Assembly: GCF_000720325.1 (NCBI RefSeq)
Contig: NZ_JOJM01000046.1
Location: 1 to 64,000 of the forward strand
Length of the DNA stretch: 64,000 nucleotides
Origin: Streptomyces sp. NRRL B-1347
Lineage (GTDB): Bacteria; Actinomycetota; Actinomycetes; Streptomycetales; Streptomycetaceae
Direction of reading: 5' to 3'
Numbering within the stretch: the stretch's first letter is position 1; each line of letters opens with the position of its first letter. This document shows positions 61,870 through 64,000 of this stretch, piece after piece. The translations under genes were made by a program, and so were the position numbers. Under the pieces are notes generated by a model. The model was not told where the DNA came from. It saw nothing but the letters and a program-made list of their open reading frames with translations, and ran no database searches.

Positions 61870-62870
61870 AGGCCGAGCTCCTTCAGGACGGAGACGACGC
61901 GCCGGTCCTGGGCATCGAGGAAGTCGCCGAACCCGTCGCCGACGAGGAAGGCGTCGTCCCAGCCGTTCTTCTTGAGGGACGCGCGCCACTCCTTCGATTC
62001 GTGGAGCTCGCGGACGAGCCCGATGAGCTTGTCGCGCTCGGTGTCGGAGAGGCCGGGGGGCGCCACGATGCCGCGCCAGTTGGTGAAGTCCACGTCGTAG
62101 CCGGACTCCTTGAGCGTGGGCCCGTCGAGTCCCTTGACCCGCTTCGGCCCGGTGACGGCGAGCAGGCGCAGCTCGCCGGACTTGATCTGGTCCAGGTACT
62201 CGCCGACGCCGGAGACGCCGAAGGCGACCTTGTTGCCGAGGATCGACGCGAGCAGTTCGCCGCCGCCGTCGAAGGGCACGTAGTTGACGTCCTTCGGCGG
62301 GATCCCGGCGGCACGGGCCATCAGCATGGGCGCGATGTGGTCGGGCCCGCCGGGGGCCGAGCCGCCGCCGACGGGCAGCTTCCCCGGCCGTTCCCGCCAC
62401 GCGTCGACGAGCTCGTCGATGGTGTCGTACGGCGAGTCCTTCGACACCACGACGACGTCCTGCTCCTCGGTGAGCCGGGCGATGGGGGTGGTGTCGGCGA
62501 GGGACCTGGGCGCGTCGTTGGAGCGGACGGCGCCGACGACACCCAGGCCCATGGACATGGCGAGCCTGCCGTTGCCGTGCTCGCCGACGAGGCGGCTCAG
62601 ACCCACGGTGCCGCCGGCGCCGGGCAGGTTGAACACCTCGATGTTGTGGGTGAGTCCGGCGTCCTCGGCGTTCTTCGCCGCGGTGCGGGCGGTGATGTCG
62701 TAGCCGCCGCCGGGGGTGTTGGGGACCATGAGGCGCAGGCCGGGGATCCGGGTGCCGGTGTCGTCGCCGTCGCCCGGGGTGAGCAGCGGCGGGCCCACGA
62801 GCACGAGGAGCGCGGCACCGCACAGGGCGAGGGGGACGCGCAGTCTCCTGGGAGTGCGTAGTCGCACGGG
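61866..62870 (-). CDS. tctC: Tripartite tricarboxylate transporter substrate-binding protein (TctC)
   Basis: Encodes 334 residues from the GTG at 62870; starts at 62879 and 62915 are alternatives. A hydrophobic N-terminal segment (about 10-28) anchors or exports it. The Bug-type fold shows MVPNTPGGGYDITART and GSAPGGPDHIAPML. It binds a carboxylate outside the membrane and hands it to TctAB. The divergent response regulator gene starts 155 bp away. Confidence 0.92.
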   Translation of the reverse strand, partial: PVRLRTPRRLRVPLALCGAALLVLVGPPLLTPGDGDDTGTRIPGLRLMVPNTPGGGYDITARTAAKNAEDAGLTHNIEVFNLPGAGGTVGLSRLVGEHGNGRLAMSMGLGVVGAVRSNDAPRSLADTTPIARLTEEQDVVVVSKDSPYDTIDELVDAWRERPGKLPVGGGSAPGGPDHIAPMLMARAAGIPPKDVNYVPFDGGGELLASILGNKVAFGVSGVGEYLDQIKSGELRLLAVTGPKRVKGLDGPTLKESGYDVDFTNWRGIVAPPGLSDTERDKLIGLVRELHESKEWRASLKKNGWDDAFLVGDGFGDFLDAQDRRVVSVLKELGL

Positions 62871-63025
62871 TGCCACCGCCTGTCTGACCGGTTCCGTGGG
62901 TGAGGTGGCCCACATGCTGCCCACGCGTGCGGAACCTGTCTCCCTTCCGGAAGCAACGGACGTTGTGGTCGTTGTGGTCGCGCTCGTACCCTGCGGCGAC
63001 GACAAGGGGCCGAGGGGGCCGGGCG

Positions 63026-63591
63026 ATGACGAAGGTGCTGGTCGTCGACGACGACTTCATGGTCGCCAAGCTGCACAGCCGGTACGTCGCCGCGGTGGAC
63101 GGGTTCGCGGTGGCGGGCGTGGCACACAGCGGCGCCGACGCGCTGCGGGCGGCGGAGCGGCTCCGCCCCGACCTGCTGCTCCTGGACGTGTACCTGCCCG
63201 ACATGGACGGGCTCGCGGTGCTGCGGGAGCTGCGCGCGGCCGAGGGGCTCGACCCCGGCCGGGTGCCGGTGGACGTCCTGTTCATCACCGCCGCCCGCGA
63301 GGCCGGGGTGATCCGCGCGGCCCTGCGCGCCGGAGCCCTGCACTATCTGCTCAAGCCCTTCAACCAGGCGGCGCTGCGGGAGCAGTTGCGGCACGTGGCG
63401 GCCCTGCGCGCCCGCCTCGACGGCCTCGCCGAGGCCCGCCAGGAGGACGTCGACCAGCTCTTCGGCGGCCGTCCGCCCGGCTCCCGCGAACTCCCCAAGG
63501 GCCTGGCCCCGCACACCGCGGACCTGGTGGCCCACACCCTGCGCGCCCACCCGCGGGGCCTGTCGGCCTCCGAGTGCGCCGAGGCGGGGCG
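63026..63591 (+). CDS. CitB/DcuR-like response regulator, truncated
   Basis: About 189 residues are readable from the ATG at 63026 (GAGGGGGCC upstream). Receiver domain: phospho-acceptor Asp54 in LLLDVYLPDMDG and Lys110 in HYLLKPF. The helix-turn-helix is only begun (GLSASECAEA); the usual final 40-50 residues are replaced at the poly-C tract. The frame then stays open through 63592-63736 into the AA10 gene, so no stop codon terminates it in this assembly. It is divergent from tctC and probably senses citrate-like acids; the partner kinase is missing from the window. Confidence 0.8.
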
Positions 63592-63614
63592 CCCCCCCCC
63601 CCCCCCCGCCCCCC
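63592..63614. other. Homopolymer run: 16 C, one G, 6 C
   Basis: Sixteen consecutive C residues (63592-63607), one G, then six C. The response regulator's similarity ends here. Either a slippage-prone tract within the gene or a sequencing/assembly error. If one C were absent, a TAA at 63615-63617 would come into frame and end the protein. Confidence 0.8.
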
Positions 63615-63682
63615 TAAGGATCGCCCGCGGCCCCTCTCAGCAGGGGATTTCGGGGTCGGCGGGGGCTAACTTGCTGATCGCC

Positions 63683-63700
63683 GCGGGGTTTTCGCCCCGC
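63683..63700. terminator. 6-bp hairpin upstream of the AA10 gene
   Basis: GCGGGG (63683-63688) pairs with CCCCGC (63695-63700) over a TTTTCG loop. It lies 37 bp before the AA10 ATG and may be a terminator for the upstream gene or part of a leader. Confidence 0.4.
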
Positions 63701-63736
63701 TTCCCCCACCCCGTACGTCGTCTAGGAGATCCCCCC

Positions 63737-64000
63737 ATGACTGCTGCCCGCAAGGTCGCCGCGATCGCCACGGCGGGTGTCGCACCGCTCGCCCTCTCCG
63801 TGCTCACCGCCGCGCCCGCCGCCGCGCACGGGTCGATGACGGATCCGGTGAGCCGGGTGGCCGCCTGTTTCCAGGAGGGGCCCGAGGCGCCGAAGTCGGC
63901 GGCCTGCAAGGCGCTCGTCCGGGCGGGCGGCACCCAGCCGCTGTACGACTGGAACGAGGTCAACATCGCCAACGCCGCGGGCAAGTCGAAGCAGATCATC
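63737..64000 (+). CDS. AA10 lytic polysaccharide monooxygenase, 5' portion
   Basis: The first 88 residues are in the window, with AGGAGAT before the ATG. The signal peptide ends AAPAAA; His31 would be the mature N-terminus, the copper-binding histidine of the histidine brace (HGSMTDPVSRVAAC). AA10 enzymes oxidatively cleave chitin or cellulose outside the cell. The rest lies beyond the window, so the substrate group and any carbohydrate-binding module cannot be judged. Confidence 0.92.
   Translation, partial: MTAARKVAAIATAGVAPLALSVLTAAPAAAHGSMTDPVSRVAACFQEGPEAPKSAACKALVRAGGTQPLYDWNEVNIANAAGKSKQII

Noticed and set aside
1..64000. tRNA, rRNA, CRISPR array, prophage or transposase genes
   Set aside because: None seen: no cloverleaf-like or ribosomal segments, no spaced identical repeats, no integrase or transposase motifs.

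Overview
The window is high-GC actinobacterial DNA, almost certainly from a Streptomyces chromosome. Codons end overwhelmingly in G or C. GTG and TTG starts are common, adjacent genes often share stop/start bases, and TTA leucine codons are nearly absent. The gene content also fits: SoxR, many TetR/GntR regulators, a eukaryote-type Ser/Thr kinase, an AA10 oxygenase, a penicillin-acylase family protein and DUF402/DUF4331/DUF5925 proteins. The soxR ... hmgA ... kinase-lipase order resembles the S. coelicolor core chromosome as I remember it; I could not check this. I see no rRNA, tRNA, CRISPR array, prophage or intact insertion sequence.

Layout. 1-6.7 kb: two DUF202 membrane proteins, a quinone-type oxidoreductase, a His-rich small protein, an aminoglycoside-phosphotransferase-like/acyl-CoA dehydrogenase pair, a TetR regulator and a short-chain dehydrogenase. 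6.7-16 kb: an erythromycin-esterase-like secreted protein, a LysR regulator, membrane and alpha/beta-hydrolase-like proteins, a large secreted penicillin-acylase homologue and two unknown proteins. 16-26 kb: SoxR, MaoC hydratase, acyl-CoA dehydrogenase, two TetR regulators, an EamA exporter, alcohol and aldehyde dehydrogenases, a CitMHS transporter and an MFS transporter. 26-35 kb: a molybdopterin oxidoreductase, TetR, homogentisate dioxygenase, GntR, an orphan type-ISP-like domain, a quinone oxidoreductase, then a deletion scar where an oxidoreductase start is joined to a LuxR C-terminus. 35-43 kb: an ECF sigma/anti-sigma pair facing a DUF4331-TPR-nickel transporter operon, a Ser/Thr kinase and a GDSL lipase. 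44-54 kb: a probable exopolysaccharide locus (acyltransferase-like protein, two GT2 glycosyltransferases, polysaccharide deacetylase, a fused flippase/membrane glycosyltransferase and a GH39-like hydrolase). 54-59 kb: AAA ATPase, GntR, GNAT, DUF402, and a TetR-SGNH hydrolase pair. 59-64 kb: a tripartite tricarboxylate transporter operon with a coupled acetyltransferase, a divergent response regulator truncated at a 16-C run, and the start of an AA10 lytic polysaccharide monooxygenase.

Regulatory logic. Several short palindromes recur beside genes of related function. A 12-mer occurs upstream of the phosphotransferase/dehydrogenase operon, the short-chain dehydrogenase and the molybdopterin oxidoreductase. 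An identical 15-mer lies upstream of maoC and its neighbouring tetR. A related palindrome links the acyl-CoA dehydrogenase/tetR intergenic region to the aldehyde dehydrogenase promoter. The sigma/anti-sigma pair and the DUF4331 operon are separated by back-to-back promoter-like elements of the same type, which suggests a self-contained sigma regulon. Two TTA codons (in the LysR gene and the first glycosyltransferase of the polysaccharide operon) suggest bldA-dependent, developmentally timed expression.
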